Translations under genes and position numbers: made by a program | Origin: JAGZEG01 sp963930185 | GTDB lineage: Bacteria > Actinomycetota > Coriobacteriia > Coriobacteriales > UMGS124 | DNA: 64,000 nt | Assembly (NCBI GenBank): GCA_963930185.1 | Contig: CAWVLT010000044.1 | Span: forward strand, 1-64,000 | Direction: 5' to 3' | In this document: positions 1-8,556 of the stretch, in pieces | How the letters are laid out: each line of letters opens with the position of its first letter | Numbering within the stretch: the first letter of the stretch is position 1 | The notes under the pieces: generated by a model | The model's database searches: none | Told to the model about the DNA's origin: nothing | The model's input: the letters and a program-made list of their open reading frames with translations, nothing else

Positions 1-9
1 GTCACAAAC

Positions 10-420
10 CTACAGGCGCTCCCGCTTGCCCTTGAGGTTGTGCTTGCGCATCAGGCGCGAGTTCTTCTGCCTGAGCTGCGCCCAGCGACGATGGAGCTCG
101 TCGTGCTCGGGGCCGCCGTCGCACCCTGCAGCCTCGGCTTCAAGAAGCGCGTTGAAGGCTTCCTCCTCGGCCACGTGCGCCTCCTCGGTACAGCGCCTGC
201 ACATGCCGCTCTGCCGGTTGATGCGCACGCCGAGCGCATGGCACTCGGGGCACTCGTCGAGGACCTTCAGCGACGCATGGATGCGGCAAGCCTGAGCCTC
301 GATGGCGTGAAGGGTGTGCTCCACCCCGTAGCGGTCGAGAATTGCGTCGTGAACCGCCCGCACGCCCTTGTGTCCGAGCTCGCGGATCACGTCGTTCTGT
401 CCGGTGCTCCACATGCTCAT
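10..420 (-). CDS. hypothetical zinc-binding protein of integrated element
   Basis: A 136-residue protein with two CxxC pairs (CPEC near residue 57 and CRRC near 74), a spacing that fits a small zinc ribbon. The rest is mostly helical and charged, with a basic C-terminus (KGKRERL). It lies just downstream of the primase/ATPase gene on the same strand and ends a few bases from the left edge of the window, so it is probably an accessory gene of the integrated element. I do not recognise a named family. Start choice between two nearby ATGs (420 or 414) is uncertain because the upstream ribosome-binding site is weak. Confidence 0.6.
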   Translation of the reverse strand: MSMWSTGQNDVIRELGHKGVRAVHDAILDRYGVEHTLHAIEAQACRIHASLKVLDECPECHALGVRINRQSGMCRRCTEEAHVAEEEAFNALLEAEAAGCDGGPEHDELHRRWAQLRQKNSRLMRKHNLKGKRERL

Positions 421-597
421 CGGGCATCACCCGCAAAGCCCGTCAACACCTGTGAAAGCGAGGCACGGGAATCGACGCTATAGGAAAGGTCGTCAGAAGA
501 CCTTTCTATAGTCGTTGATTGCCTAGCTTTCCCGCATCCATTGCCCGTCAATTGACAATCTTGATGACCTTCGAACCTTTCCTGACGACCTTTCGTG

Positions 598-2697
598 CTA
601 CTCATCTTCAGGCTCCTCGGTGACGAGCTCGGCATCGAGCGGCGCCTGCCAAGTTGCCCATGCGAAGTGGTTGCGCTTCTGGCCCTTGCCGTCGACCTGC
701 ATCTTCACAACCTGGAACTCGTCCATGTCGATGAGGTAGTCCTTTAGCGTGTTGTCGGACAGCCCCGTAAGGTTCTTCACCTGCGTGAACAGCACGGGCT
801 CGCCGCCGTTCTTGTCGAGGAGCTCGGCAATCTTCTTGCGTGCCTTCTCCATGCGCTTTTCCTTCTGCGCGGTCTTCTTGTTGGCCTCGGCACGGCGTGC
901 GGCCTCGCGTGTCGGCGTCTTGTCGAACTTGCCATCGTCATCGCGGAAGAACATGCCGTTCATGCGCACGGCGTTGAAGTCAAGGTTGTTGTTGGCCTTC
1001 GACTTCTTGAAGCTGCGCAGGTCGGTGGACACGCGCACCACCACGGAGCCGTCGGGGAGGTCGTCCATCTCCTCCTCACTCGGCGCGAGCTCGGTGAGCG
1101 ACCACATCGCGGCGTAGTTGCGCCCAAGGGTGCCTGCGCCGCTCACGCGGTCACGTGCCTCCTTCAGGTCCTGCGGGCCCTTGCTAAAGTGATGCATGTA
1201 GATGACGCCCGCGCCGGTCTTGCTCGCGATCATCTTGAGGTAGCCCAGGGTCTTCTTGGCGTCCTCGTTGCTGTTCTCGTCGCCCACGAACAGGGGATAG
1301 ATCGGGTCGACAATCACCACGTCGGGCACGAAGCCGCTGTCGCACACGATCTCGGCGATTTCCTTCACCGTCATCTCAGGGTTGTCGTCGGTGTGCGCGA
1401 TCCGCACGTGTTTGGCCACCTCGGCCGCGGTCTCCTCGCCAAGAGATGCGTCGATTACGCGGTTGACGTACTCCGCCTGGCTCATCTCGCTGTTGACGAG
1501 CAGGATGTGCTCGCACTTGGCGAGCTCGAAGCCCAGCACGCTCGTTCCCGTCGCGAAACCGACCGTCATCTGCGCCGCGAGGAAGGTCTTTCCGACCTTG
1601 GGTGCCGCTCCGATGAGCATGATGGCCTGCTTGCGGAAGGTGTTCTGGATGAGCACGGGCGGCAGCTCCTGCCTCTCTGCGGGCATCGGCCTGAACAACG
1701 CTTCGAACTTCTGGGCCGCATCCTGTTCGCCCCCGTCCTCCTCGGGCTTGTGCCGGTGCGCTTCGGCCCAGGCGTGAAAGTCCTTTGCGCCGATGTTGGT
1801 ATAGAGAAGTGTCTGCCGCTGGTCACGGCGACGTATTCCTGCAAGCCGCGAGAGACGACTGCTGTCCTTGTTGGCAGGGTCGACTTTGAGCCCGGCCTCG
1901 TTGCACAGCTCGTGGAGCAGCTGGACGCGCTCCTCGTAGTGGTTGGGGCCATCGGCATCGATGCGGACCAGCGCGTGCACCGACTTGCCACCGCTCATGG
2001 TGAGCGTGGTGATGGGCAGGTCGAGCTCTCGCATTATGCGGATCTGGTCTGCAACCGGGATGTCGTCGCTCTCGACGAGGGCGTGACGCCACCACGCCGT
2101 GCGATCCTTGCCGCGGCCCTCTCCGTTCGTCGGGTTCTGGCAAACCCACACGCCTGCCTCGGGGTCGTACCCGCTGAGCACGCCGCCGAAGTCCTCGTCC
2201 TGCAGCTTCTCGATGAGCTCGTCGCGCTCGTAGCAGACGCCGCCATCGGCAGGCTGCCATTTGTGTGTCTTGTCGCTCCACTTCGCCTTGACCGAGACAT
2301 TCACGTACTCGCCTGGCTCGAACAGCGCCTCGATCTGGGCAATGGCCTGCTGCACAGGCTCGAGGTCGAGGGGCTTGGGGGCGTCGTCCGTCTTCTTAGG
2401 CTTCCAGCCGTCGTCATCGCCGCAGAAGCCGCCCTCCCATCCGTTGCGGTAGGCGTGCCAGAACAGCGTGCCCGCCGTAATTCGGCCATCCTCGTTCACA
2501 TGCTCGAACAGCCTGCGCGCCTGCGCCTCGTCGTAGTTGTCGGGGTCGGAACCAGACCAACCCAAGAACGTGTCGAGGTCGCCACCCGCCGCCTTGTAGC
2601 TGATGCCGATGTTCTTCCAGGTCTCGTAATCGCGCGGCGGCGACATGGAGAGCAGCGCGGAGTCGGCCTTCTCCTTCGGTGACGCGAACGCGCTCAT
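598..2697 (-). CDS. primase-C-terminal/RepA-type AAA ATPase replication protein
   Basis: About 699 residues from the ATG at 2697. The N-terminal stretch (roughly residues 15-85: PPRDYETWKNIG..., GRITAGTLFWHAYRNGW) matches the PriCT_2 domain found C-terminal to primases in phages and satellites. The C-terminal half carries a RecA/RepA-like ATPase (AAA_25): Walker A GAAPKVGKTFLA and Walker B DVVIVDPIYP. Such proteins unwind or prime DNA for autonomous replication of phage satellites and integrative elements. The frame stays open upstream to 2913, but that extension overlaps the excisionase gene and has no good start, so 2697 is preferred though its ribosome-binding site is only modest. Confidence 0.82.
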   Translation of the reverse strand: MSAFASPKEKADSALLSMSPPRDYETWKNIGISYKAAGGDLDTFLGWSGSDPDNYDEAQARRLFEHVNEDGRITAGTLFWHAYRNGWEGGFCGDDDGWKPKKTDDAPKPLDLEPVQQAIAQIEALFEPGEYVNVSVKAKWSDKTHKWQPADGGVCYERDELIEKLQDEDFGGVLSGYDPEAGVWVCQNPTNGEGRGKDRTAWWRHALVESDDIPVADQIRIMRELDLPITTLTMSGGKSVHALVRIDADGPNHYEERVQLLHELCNEAGLKVDPANKDSSRLSRLAGIRRRDQRQTLLYTNIGAKDFHAWAEAHRHKPEEDGGEQDAAQKFEALFRPMPAERQELPPVLIQNTFRKQAIMLIGAAPKVGKTFLAAQMTVGFATGTSVLGFELAKCEHILLVNSEMSQAEYVNRVIDASLGEETAAEVAKHVRIAHTDDNPEMTVKEIAEIVCDSGFVPDVVIVDPIYPLFVGDENSNEDAKKTLGYLKMIASKTGAGVIYMHHFSKGPQDLKEARDRVSGAGTLGRNYAAMWSLTELAPSEEEMDDLPDGSVVVRVSTDLRSFKKSKANNNLDFNAVRMNGMFFRDDDGKFDKTPTREAARRAEANKKTAQKEKRMEKARKKIAELLDKNGGEPVLFTQVKNLTGLSDNTLKDYLIDMDEFQVVKMQVDGKGQKRNHFAWATWQAPLDAELVTEEPEDE

Positions 2698-2854
2698 GCG
2701 GCATCGCCGCCCGTGCGCTTGTGACGCTTGCATACCATGGAAGTCAAGCAGATGGTATGCTTTGCACGCAGTCCCTTCGTGGCTGCACTCAGGGCGTCCG
2801 CCGTGCGCTGTCCTCGCCAAAAGACCAGCACGGTGGGCGCTTCCGTGTAAGTAA

Positions 2855-3103
2855 TCATGCACCCTCGCTCTCAAGAACATAATCAACGAGCGCCTGCTTG
2901 GTGATTCGTACACGCGTCCCCACGTGGAAGCAGCGGAGTTTGCCGCGCTCGATCTCGCGTTGAATCGTCTTGCGGGTCACGCCCAGCAATCCAGCGGCAT
3001 GGTTCATGTCGAACGCATCCGGCTCGTTTGCGAAGAGGGGCGGCATCTCGTTGACCGGAACCTCGGAGATGTAGACCACGCGGCCATCGGTCGTAGCGGG
3101 CAT
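2855..3103 (-). CDS. excisionase-like helix-turn-helix protein
   Basis: Small protein of about 82 residues with a central MerR/AlpA-type winged HTH (MNHAAGLLGVTRKTIQREIERGKLRCFHVGTRVRI, split here only in description), the pattern of excisionases and AlpA-like regulators (HTH_17). It would bind DNA at the element's ends or promoter and bias the integrase toward excision. A strong GGAGGTGA site precedes the ATG at 3103; a GTG directly before it (3106) is possible. The start overlaps the stop of the Cro-like gene (TGATG), so the two are translationally coupled. Confidence 0.75.
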   Translation of the reverse strand: MPATTDGRVVYISEVPVNEMPPLFANEPDAFDMNHAAGLLGVTRKTIQREIERGKLRCFHVGTRVRITKQALVDYVLESEGA

Positions 3104-3306
3104 CACTTCACCTCCAGTTCGGAGAACAGCTCGTCAATCGTGCCGCGCCAGCCAAGGGCGTCGGCAATGCGGCGGCCGCGCTTGGGGTAGGCGGGTTCCT
3201 TGCCGTTCACGATGCGGCTCAGAGACGCAGTGCTCACCCGCGCCTTCTCTGCGAATGCCGCCTGAGTCATTCCCAGGCGGTCGAGCTCGTACTTCACACG
3301 CAGCAT
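3103..3306 (-). CDS. Cro/CI-family (XRE) repressor of the element
   Basis: A 67-residue helix-turn-helix protein: LDRLGMTQAAFAEKARVSTASLSRIVNG is a classic XRE HTH. I take the ATG at 3306 because a good AAAGGA site lies just upstream; the frame is open to 3339. It is the first gene of the leftward operon (XRE, excisionase, RepA-type ATPase, zinc-ribbon protein) and is divergent from the rightward gene at 3444, so it most likely represses the shared promoter region around 3310-3440. Confidence 0.78.
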   Translation of the reverse strand: MLRVKYELDRLGMTQAAFAEKARVSTASLSRIVNGKEPAYPKRGRRIADALGWRGTIDELFSELEVK

Positions 3307-3443
3307 GTCAGTCCTTTCTACTCGTGCTCGGACAGTCAATTTCTTGTTGCAATGCCGTCCATTAACGTGTAATCTAACTCTAGCAAGAATTTACCGTTAG
3401 CAAGTTGATTAACGGCAAATTGGAAAATGAGGAGTGTGAATTG

Positions 3444-4679
3444 ATGGACAGGCTGCTTGCGGTGAACGAGGGGATGGCCGTGTACTACCACGACGAGTCG
3501 ACCCCCTCCAAGAAGATCGATCCGTTCAAGTATCTCAACGAGCTGCTCAGCATTCGTTCGGCGAAGGGTCTCGTGTCCTTCCTACAGCAGTATCCCGACG
3601 AGCTCGTCATCATGCATGAGGCTACGGCGTTCAAGAGCGACAAGGACGCCGGCTATGTTGTAGGCAACTACAGGGCGAAACGGCTGAAGACAGAGCGCTC
3701 AAAACGTGGCCTAGCATATGGCAGCGGCGATCAGTGGAAGCCCCTCCCCAAGAAGGAGGGGGTGCCTACGGAGGACGACACTGCAGAGCCGGAGGAGTCT
3801 AGTCAGGAGCCCGAGGGGCGCAAGCGCACGCCGATGTATGCGTATGGAGAGACGGCCATCATGAACGCTGCCTCAGAATACAACGTGGACTACTTCGACG
3901 CTCTGACGGACCTCGAAAAGTACACCCATTACGGTGAAGCCCTTGAAGCATGGAGCAAGAACTTCCCGTCCGAGGACGAACAGTGGACTGCGGAGGACGC
4001 CAAGCAGTTCTATGAGACAACGTCGGCAAGGCCAAAGCCAGACCTACGAGTCGTCTTCTTCGAGGAGCTTGAGCTGCTGTCCTTGCGGTTGGGCGCGATC
4101 TTGGATATGGCGGCGGTGTCCCACGGTCTCAGGGACAGAGTCGTGGATGACGAGGTCATGTTCGAGTTCGAGCATGTCAACGGCCCCATGGGGCTTTGTC
4201 GCACGGTGTTCCCGGAGCGATACATTGCCGACCTGCTGCCCATCCCGCAAGCCCTGTATGCTCTCGACAACTTGCACACCGACTTCTACTCTCACAGGCC
4301 CACCCGTCTGCACCTAGAAGAGGAAGGCGGCGTCTCGTTTCTGGCTCACACCAACGACGAGAAGCTCGCAACGCAGGATGCTGCGGGCTGCATCATCTCG
4401 TTTGTGCTTGCAGAGTGGTCCCACTACTACAACAAGACTGACACCATGTCGTTCGACGTGAACTTCGGCTACCAGCTTTACGAGCAGAAGAACAACCCAG
4501 TAGTGACGGAGCTTTGCCGAATAATCGCGGAGGGGCGCTTCGGCATTTGTCCGGTATGCGACCGCCCCTTCGTGGTCAAGCGCCGTCCCACCAACGGAGT
4601 CATCAACAAGACGTTCTGCACCAACTCCTGCAAGGTAAAGGGATTCGCGGAAAGGAGGAGCGAGGAAGCAAGGGAATAG
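3444..4679 (+). CDS. hypothetical protein with C-terminal zinc ribbon
   Basis: About 411 residues from the ATG at 3444, which follows a GAGGAG site; an in-frame ATG at 3405 lacks one. The middle is acidic and Glu/Asp rich without a family I recognise. The C-terminus has CPVCDRPF...FCTNSCKVK, four cysteines spaced like the RNA/DNA-binding zinc ribbon of CGNR/ABATE-type proteins. It is the first rightward gene of the element, divergent from the XRE repressor and directly upstream of the integrase, a position often held by lysogeny or defence cargo. Function not assigned. Confidence 0.7.
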   Translation: MDRLLAVNEGMAVYYHDESTPSKKIDPFKYLNELLSIRSAKGLVSFLQQYPDELVIMHEATAFKSDKDAGYVVGNYRAKRLKTERSKRGLAYGSGDQWKPLPKKEGVPTEDDTAEPEESSQEPEGRKRTPMYAYGETAIMNAASEYNVDYFDALTDLEKYTHYGEALEAWSKNFPSEDEQWTAEDAKQFYETTSARPKPDLRVVFFEELELLSLRLGAILDMAAVSHGLRDRVVDDEVMFEFEHVNGPMGLCRTVFPERYIADLLPIPQALYALDNLHTDFYSHRPTRLHLEEEGGVSFLAHTNDEKLATQDAAGCIISFVLAEWSHYYNKTDTMSFDVNFGYQLYEQKNNPVVTELCRIIAEGRFGICPVCDRPFVVKRRPTNGVINKTFCTNSCKVKGFAERRSEEARE

Positions 4680-4735
4680 CGCAGAAGCTTGATGAGCAGT
4701 AATAACCACGCGACACACAGAAAGGAGTGAAGAGC

Positions 4736-6192
4736 ATGGCACGTAAGAAGCAGAGAGAAACGTATGGCAACGGTTCTATCACGCCCAAGCTGGACAAGTC
4801 CGGCAAGCAGATGACCGACAAGCAGGGCAAGCTGCTGTGGCTGGTATGCCTGTCGTTCGGCAGCGAGACCGTCACCGATGAGAACGGCAATCAGCGCAAG
4901 AAGCGCCGCAAAGTCCAGCGCGTCGCCCATGGCACGCTCGCTGAAGCACGCAAGCTTGCCAAGGAGCTGTCGGCCCAGTACGAGCACGTTGACGTGACTG
5001 CCTCGAAGGAGCGCACGTTCGGCGATGCATGCGTCTCTTGGGAAACCTCGATGCGCAACGCATCCACGGCAACCGAGAGCGCCATGAACGGCTACCTCAT
5101 CAACCTCGGTCACATGCGCAGCCGGATTGGCAACAAGGTGCTCACCGCCATCACCATGCAGGACATCGAAGATGCCCTTGCATCCATCAAGGCCGAGCGC
5201 CGGATCAGCAACACCACGCTGCACAAGGTCTACGCCGTCACCAAGCGCGTTTTCAAGTATGCGGTGAACAACGACTGGCTGGTCCGCAATCCCTGCGACA
5301 AGATAACCGCACCCAAGATTGACGAAGTTACCAATCGCAGGTCACTGTCGGCCGAGGAATGCGCCCGTTTCCGCGCTTGCCTCGACCAGGCAGAAGCGGA
5401 TGCGTTCGCCGAGTTTAACGCCAAGGAAGAACGTGCTGTCGGCTTCGGCACCAAGGAGGGTCGCAAGCTTGTGCGCGGCCTGTCCGCAATGTCGTGCCTC
5501 ATGGCAGTTCGTATCGAACTTGCCACTGGTCTGCGCCGTTCCGAGGTTCTCGGGCTCACCTGGTCCGCCATCGACTTTGAGCGCAGTCAGATCACGGTCC
5601 ATCAGAAGCTCGTCATCGAGAAGCGCCGCGGCTCGAAGGAAGCTGGCAAGCTTAAGGTCGGTACGCCCAAGACAAAGATGGGCACCCGCTCGTTGTTCGT
5701 CGACGAAGACACCATGGCGCACCTCAAGCACTGGAAGGAATTCCAGGCGCAGGCACTCGAGCTTGTCATGCCGGAAGGCGAACCGCTCAAGCAGACGGAG
5801 GAAACCCCAGTATGCGTCGACGACCGTGGCGGCTGGATGCGTCCGCCTACCATCTCGCGTTGGTGGGAGGGTTACGACCAGAAGAGCCGCAAGAAGGGCG
5901 ACGAGGGAAGGGTCTACCGCAAACCCGGCTTCCGTGACGAGATCGGATTCCCCGGCCTATGCATCACGAGCTGCGCCACACCCAGGCAACCCAGCTACTC
6001 GGTGCCGGCGTCGACCTTAAGACCGTTCAGGCTCGCATGGGCCACGCAAAGGCGTCGCACACACTCGACCTCTACGCCCACGCGATACCAGCCAACGACC
6101 GTGATGCTGCAAACATCATGGGCTCGCTCTACAATGTGCCTGCAACACCCGCACCGGCGAGTGAAGCCCCCGAGTTGGATAAGTCGGCGTAA
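4736..6192 (+). pseudogene. tyrosine-type site-specific integrase, frameshifted
   Basis: Phage-type integrase. From the ATG at 4736 (AAAGGAG eight bases upstream) the frame encodes an arm-binding N-terminus, a SAM-like core-binding domain and the first catalytic Arg (ATGLRRSEVLGL). The remaining catalytic box (HELRHTQATQLLGAG..., MGHAKASHTLDLYAHA, with His/Arg, His and the Tyr nucleophile) is encoded in the minus-one frame from about 5959 to 6192. The switch must fall between the frame-1 stop at 5935 and about 5962, which contains a CCCC run at 5950-5953. In the original frame translation runs to 6199 as nonsense. This is a one-base deletion, a programmed -1 shift, or an assembly error. Confidence 0.85.
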
Positions 6193-6315
6193 ATCATGAA
6201 GAAGTCCACCAACAAGTCCACCAAGGGTATAATGTCCACCTCGACGTCCGCAGCAAATGGGCCATCTACCTGCGGATATTCTGGAACTGGAGACAGGGTT
6301 CAAATGCGCGAATAT

Positions 6316-6364
6316 TGGCTTCCCAAGCTGATATTCGCGGGTTCGAGTCCCGTTGCCCGCTCCA
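6316..6364 (+). other. attachment site: 3' fragment of tRNA-Gly(CCC)
   Basis: The sequence reads as the 3' half of tRNA-Gly: anticodon arm with loop TTCCCAA (anticodon CCC), T arm GCGGGTTCGAGTCCCGT, then TGCCCGC-T-CCA. No matching 5' acceptor strand (expected GCGGGCA) is present in the preceding 80 bases, so this is not a complete tRNA. It lies 124 bases after the integrase stop, as expected for the element-chromosome junction created when an integrase recombines into a tRNA 3' end. The intact copy would be at the other end, outside the window. Confidence 0.75.
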
Positions 6365-6375
6365 TCGAATTGTCC

Positions 6376-6401
6376 AACGGGCCCCGTGAGGGGCCCGTTT
6401 T
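6376..6401 (+). terminator. rho-independent terminator after tRNA-Gly fragment
   Basis: Perfect 10-bp stem AACGGGCCCC/GGGGCCCGTT with a GTGA loop and a following T run. It probably was the original terminator of the tRNA-Gly gene, retained on the chromosomal side of the junction. Confidence 0.8.
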
Positions 6402-6424
6402 CGTATCGCGGGGAAGTGCGTGCG

Positions 6425-7012
6425 ATGGCATTGCGAGACACCCGGCTCTTGCGGCAACTTGCTCCTCGGCTCATCTCCCTGCTTGCTGAATACGAGCGTG
6501 CTGACGGTGGGGCGCATCGCTCTGCCGCGTGTCCCGGTAAGGGGCGGGCCACCGGTGACTGCTACGAGGAGGAGCCGTGCGTCTACGATCTGCCTCCATG
6601 CGTGCGCCCGTCGCGCTTGCTCGGCCTTGTTGCCGAGGTCCTTGGAGATGACTTCGCGTTCTTCCCGTCGGGTGAGATGCTTATCTGGCAGGTCGCCCGC
6701 CATGAGGGATACAACATCCCCGCCTATCCCATGGCTGGTTGCGGGGACTGCAAGGAGTTCCTGGCGGACTACGGCGCGCGTGACGTGCCTTCGTGGTACG
6801 AGGACCGCGGCATATCGCGGCAGACGGTGGCAAGCTTCTACGCCTACTCATGCATCATGGCGCGCAATCGGGAATACTGGCGTAAGATCATGCTGGTGCC
6901 TGTGGGTGATGTCGATGACGCCAACGCGCTCGCGGCCCACTTGGTTCGCGCGCTGCGATTCTGCGATGGCAGGCAGGATGGCGCCGCCGACCCCACGCTC
7001 TTCAGGTGCTAG
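6425..7012 (+). CDS. hypothetical cysteine-containing protein
   Basis: About 195 residues from the ATG at 6425, which has a GGGAAG-like site upstream. Cysteines are frequent in the first two thirds (CPGKG, DCYEEEPC, PPC, CGDC). No signal peptide or membrane segment and no family I recognise. It is the first chromosomal gene after the element junction. Codon pattern looks native (G/C third positions). Confidence 0.55.
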   Translation: MALRDTRLLRQLAPRLISLLAEYERADGGAHRSAACPGKGRATGDCYEEEPCVYDLPPCVRPSRLLGLVAEVLGDDFAFFPSGEMLIWQVARHEGYNIPAYPMAGCGDCKEFLADYGARDVPSWYEDRGISRQTVASFYAYSCIMARNREYWRKIMLVPVGDVDDANALAAHLVRALRFCDGRQDGAADPTLFRC

Positions 7013-7031
7013 TGTCAGGGACGTTTTTGCC

Positions 7032-7487
7032 CTACCACGTGTCGGAAAGCCGGCGTCCGAGCTCGCTGCGGATCTCCTCGATGCGGGCGATGGCCTCCTC
7101 GACGCCATCTCGAGCCTCGTCAACCTGCTGCTGCACCACGATGTCAATGACGAAGTTGTCGAGAAAGACGTCGGCGAAGGAGAGGAACGAGCCAACGTCG
7201 ACGCCAAGCGATGACATCCCCTCGACGTCGGCCAGCTCGCTGGCAAAGCGCCTGACGGCCTCATTTGCGGCCTCGAGTTCGCCGCGCGCCTCGTCTATGT
7301 GGTGATGCTTGATGAACGACATGAACATGCCGCCGCCCACCATGTCGGCGAGGCCCCATCCGTGGGCTCTGCCAAGATGACTCTCGGCCTCGCGAAGGCG
7401 GTCGAGCGCCTCGTCCGCCGCCTCGATTGCCTCGAGGATCTCGGTTTGCTGGTTGATGTAGTTGTCAGATTCATCGTAGCTTGCCAT
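7032..7487 (-). CDS. hypothetical coiled-coil protein
   Basis: A 151-residue protein with long amphipathic helices (EILEAIEAADEALDRLREAES; ARGELEAANEAVRRFASEL; EARDGVEEAIARIEEIRSEL) flanking a central glycine-rich hydrophobic patch (LADMVGGGMFMSF and FLSFADVFLDNFVIDIVV). AGGAG site upstream of the ATG at 7487. The layout suggests a helical hairpin or membrane-associated oligomer, but no known family is recognised. Convergent with the upstream gene, only 19 bases apart. Confidence 0.6.
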   Translation of the reverse strand: MASYDESDNYINQQTEILEAIEAADEALDRLREAESHLGRAHGWGLADMVGGGMFMSFIKHHHIDEARGELEAANEAVRRFASELADVEGMSSLGVDVGSFLSFADVFLDNFVIDIVVQQQVDEARDGVEEAIARIEEIRSELGRRLSDTW

Positions 7488-7613
7488 GGGAACTCCTGTT
7501 CTCGACTGAAATGAGTATACCCGGCAAAGCGACAGACCGCACTCGGGTTGATGGACGCTATCGGTGAGAATCTATGGGGGTCGTCGTGCTGAGTTTGAGA
7601 ACCTGTGGTAACG

Positions 7614-7641
7614 ACGCAGGGTGACGCAGGGTGACGCAGGT
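7614..7641 (+). repeat. short tandem repeat, GTGACGCAGG unit
   Basis: Between the coiled-coil gene and tRNA-Lys, the unit GACGCAGGGT is repeated three times in tandem (CGACGCAGGGTGACGCAGGG followed by TGACGCAGG). No function is evident; a replication-slippage product is the simplest reading. Confidence 0.6.
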
Positions 7642-7764
7642 ACAGCCATGCAATGGCGCAATAGCGTGAATACCATCAAAATGAAGCTTTATGTCTCACA
7701 CGTGCGATTTTGCGGCTATACTAGCAGGTTGTCTCACCTGTTAGTGGTGGTGACTTACTTCAAT

Positions 7765-7840
7765 GGGTCGTTAGCTCAGTTGGCAGAGCAGGGGACTTTT
7801 AATCCCAAGGTCGCGGGTTCGACCCCCGCACGACCCACCA
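7765..7840 (+). tRNA. tRNA-Lys(TTT)
   Basis: Complete 76-base cloverleaf: acceptor GGGTCGT pairs with ACGACCC, D arm TTAGCTCAGTTGGCAGAGC, anticodon loop CTTTTAA (anticodon TTT), T arm GCGGGTTCGACCCCCGC, and an encoded CCA end. A TATACT box at 7717-7722 may be the -10 element. Confidence 0.95.
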
Positions 7841-8100
7841 TCGTGATTGCTTGGAGATGTGTTCCCCAAATTAAGGCCATCATGGTAGGGTACAGAAGCA
7901 AAATGTGAGAATGCCGACTCGGGCACTGACGGCCGGCGCGCGGCTGACACATTCTGGGAGAAATGGCCTTAACTGGTGTTCCTTGGATTTTGGCCGATTC
8001 CCATGGATTTCTGTTCGCTCGGCGGGGTACAATCACAGCGTGCCAGCGGAAGCCCGATGGTCTGTCAACCTAGGAGCGGGCGACGCGGTGCTAGTCTAGG

Positions 8101-8120
8101 GCCGGGCTGCAACCCGGCCT
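8101..8120 (-). terminator. GC-rich hairpin at end of small peptide gene
   Basis: GCCGGG...CCCGGC stem directly at the stop codon of the 50-residue gene, reading leftward. It lacks a clear T run, so it may be a weak or rho-assisted terminator or an mRNA-stabilising stem. Confidence 0.45.
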
Positions 8121-8272
8121 TACCTGTTTTCGGGGGCCCTGTCGCTCACCCCCTCCCGTGCCATCCGCCTGCGCACTCTCCCCTTCAGCTTGCTCGCGAT
8201 CTTCTCCGCCACGTCCAGGGCGAACCCCAGAACCGTGGCGACCGCCGCTAGGGCGTTCAGGATTTCCAACAT
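8120..8272 (-). CDS. 50-residue amphipathic cationic peptide
   Basis: Short gene: ATG at 8272 preceded by a strong GAGAGGAGGCG site, stop TAA at 8120. The peptide begins MLEILNALAAVATVLGFALD, a hydrophobic helix, then a lysine/arginine-rich amphipathic part (KIASKLKGRVRRR) and a polar tail. This hydrophobic-then-basic layout resembles membrane-active small proteins such as type I toxins, but no family is recognised. A GC hairpin (GGCCGGG/CCCGGCC) overlaps the stop codon. The surrounding 7841-8119 and 8273-8556 hold no other gene I can support; a TACAAT-like -10 for this gene is at 8330-8335 on the minus strand. Confidence 0.6.
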   Translation of the reverse strand: MLEILNALAAVATVLGFALDVAEKIASKLKGRVRRRMAREGVSDRAPENR

Positions 8273-8556
8273 CGGCGACGCCTCCTCTCGGATGTGCGCC
8301 GCCCGCGCGGACTACCGCTGGCGATGGGGATTGTAACAGCCTCAGATGGATCCGTTTTCCGAATTAGTATCGACATGGGAGAAGTACTCGTTAGTACGTG
8401 AGACATGTGCTTCTTCGTGACGTCTGTCAGAGAGCATGGAATGCGAGGCTCAATAACCGTCCAACGCTGCCTCTATACTGGAAGGCATCTGGATCAATCA
8501 TCATGGCGCGACGAGGCCATGGCGTATCTAACGTTCAAAGAATGGGGGTATACAGG

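Noticed and set aside
1189..2682. Long open frame opposite the RepA-type ATPase gene
   Set aside because: Mirror frame of a high-GC gene; translation is Arg/Val/Leu/Ala-rich with no motifs and the real gene on the other strand has clear domains.
6376..6401. Hairpin as part of the attachment core
   Set aside because: It lies after the CCA end and has a T run, so it is better explained as the tRNA terminator.
6196..6489. Open frames across the tRNA-Gly fragment
   Set aside because: They translate tRNA and terminator sequence; spurious frames over tRNA genes are common.
7614..7641. Possible CRISPR-like or iteron repeats
   Set aside because: Only three 10-base units in direct tandem without spacers; too short for either. 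No CRISPR array was seen anywhere in the window.
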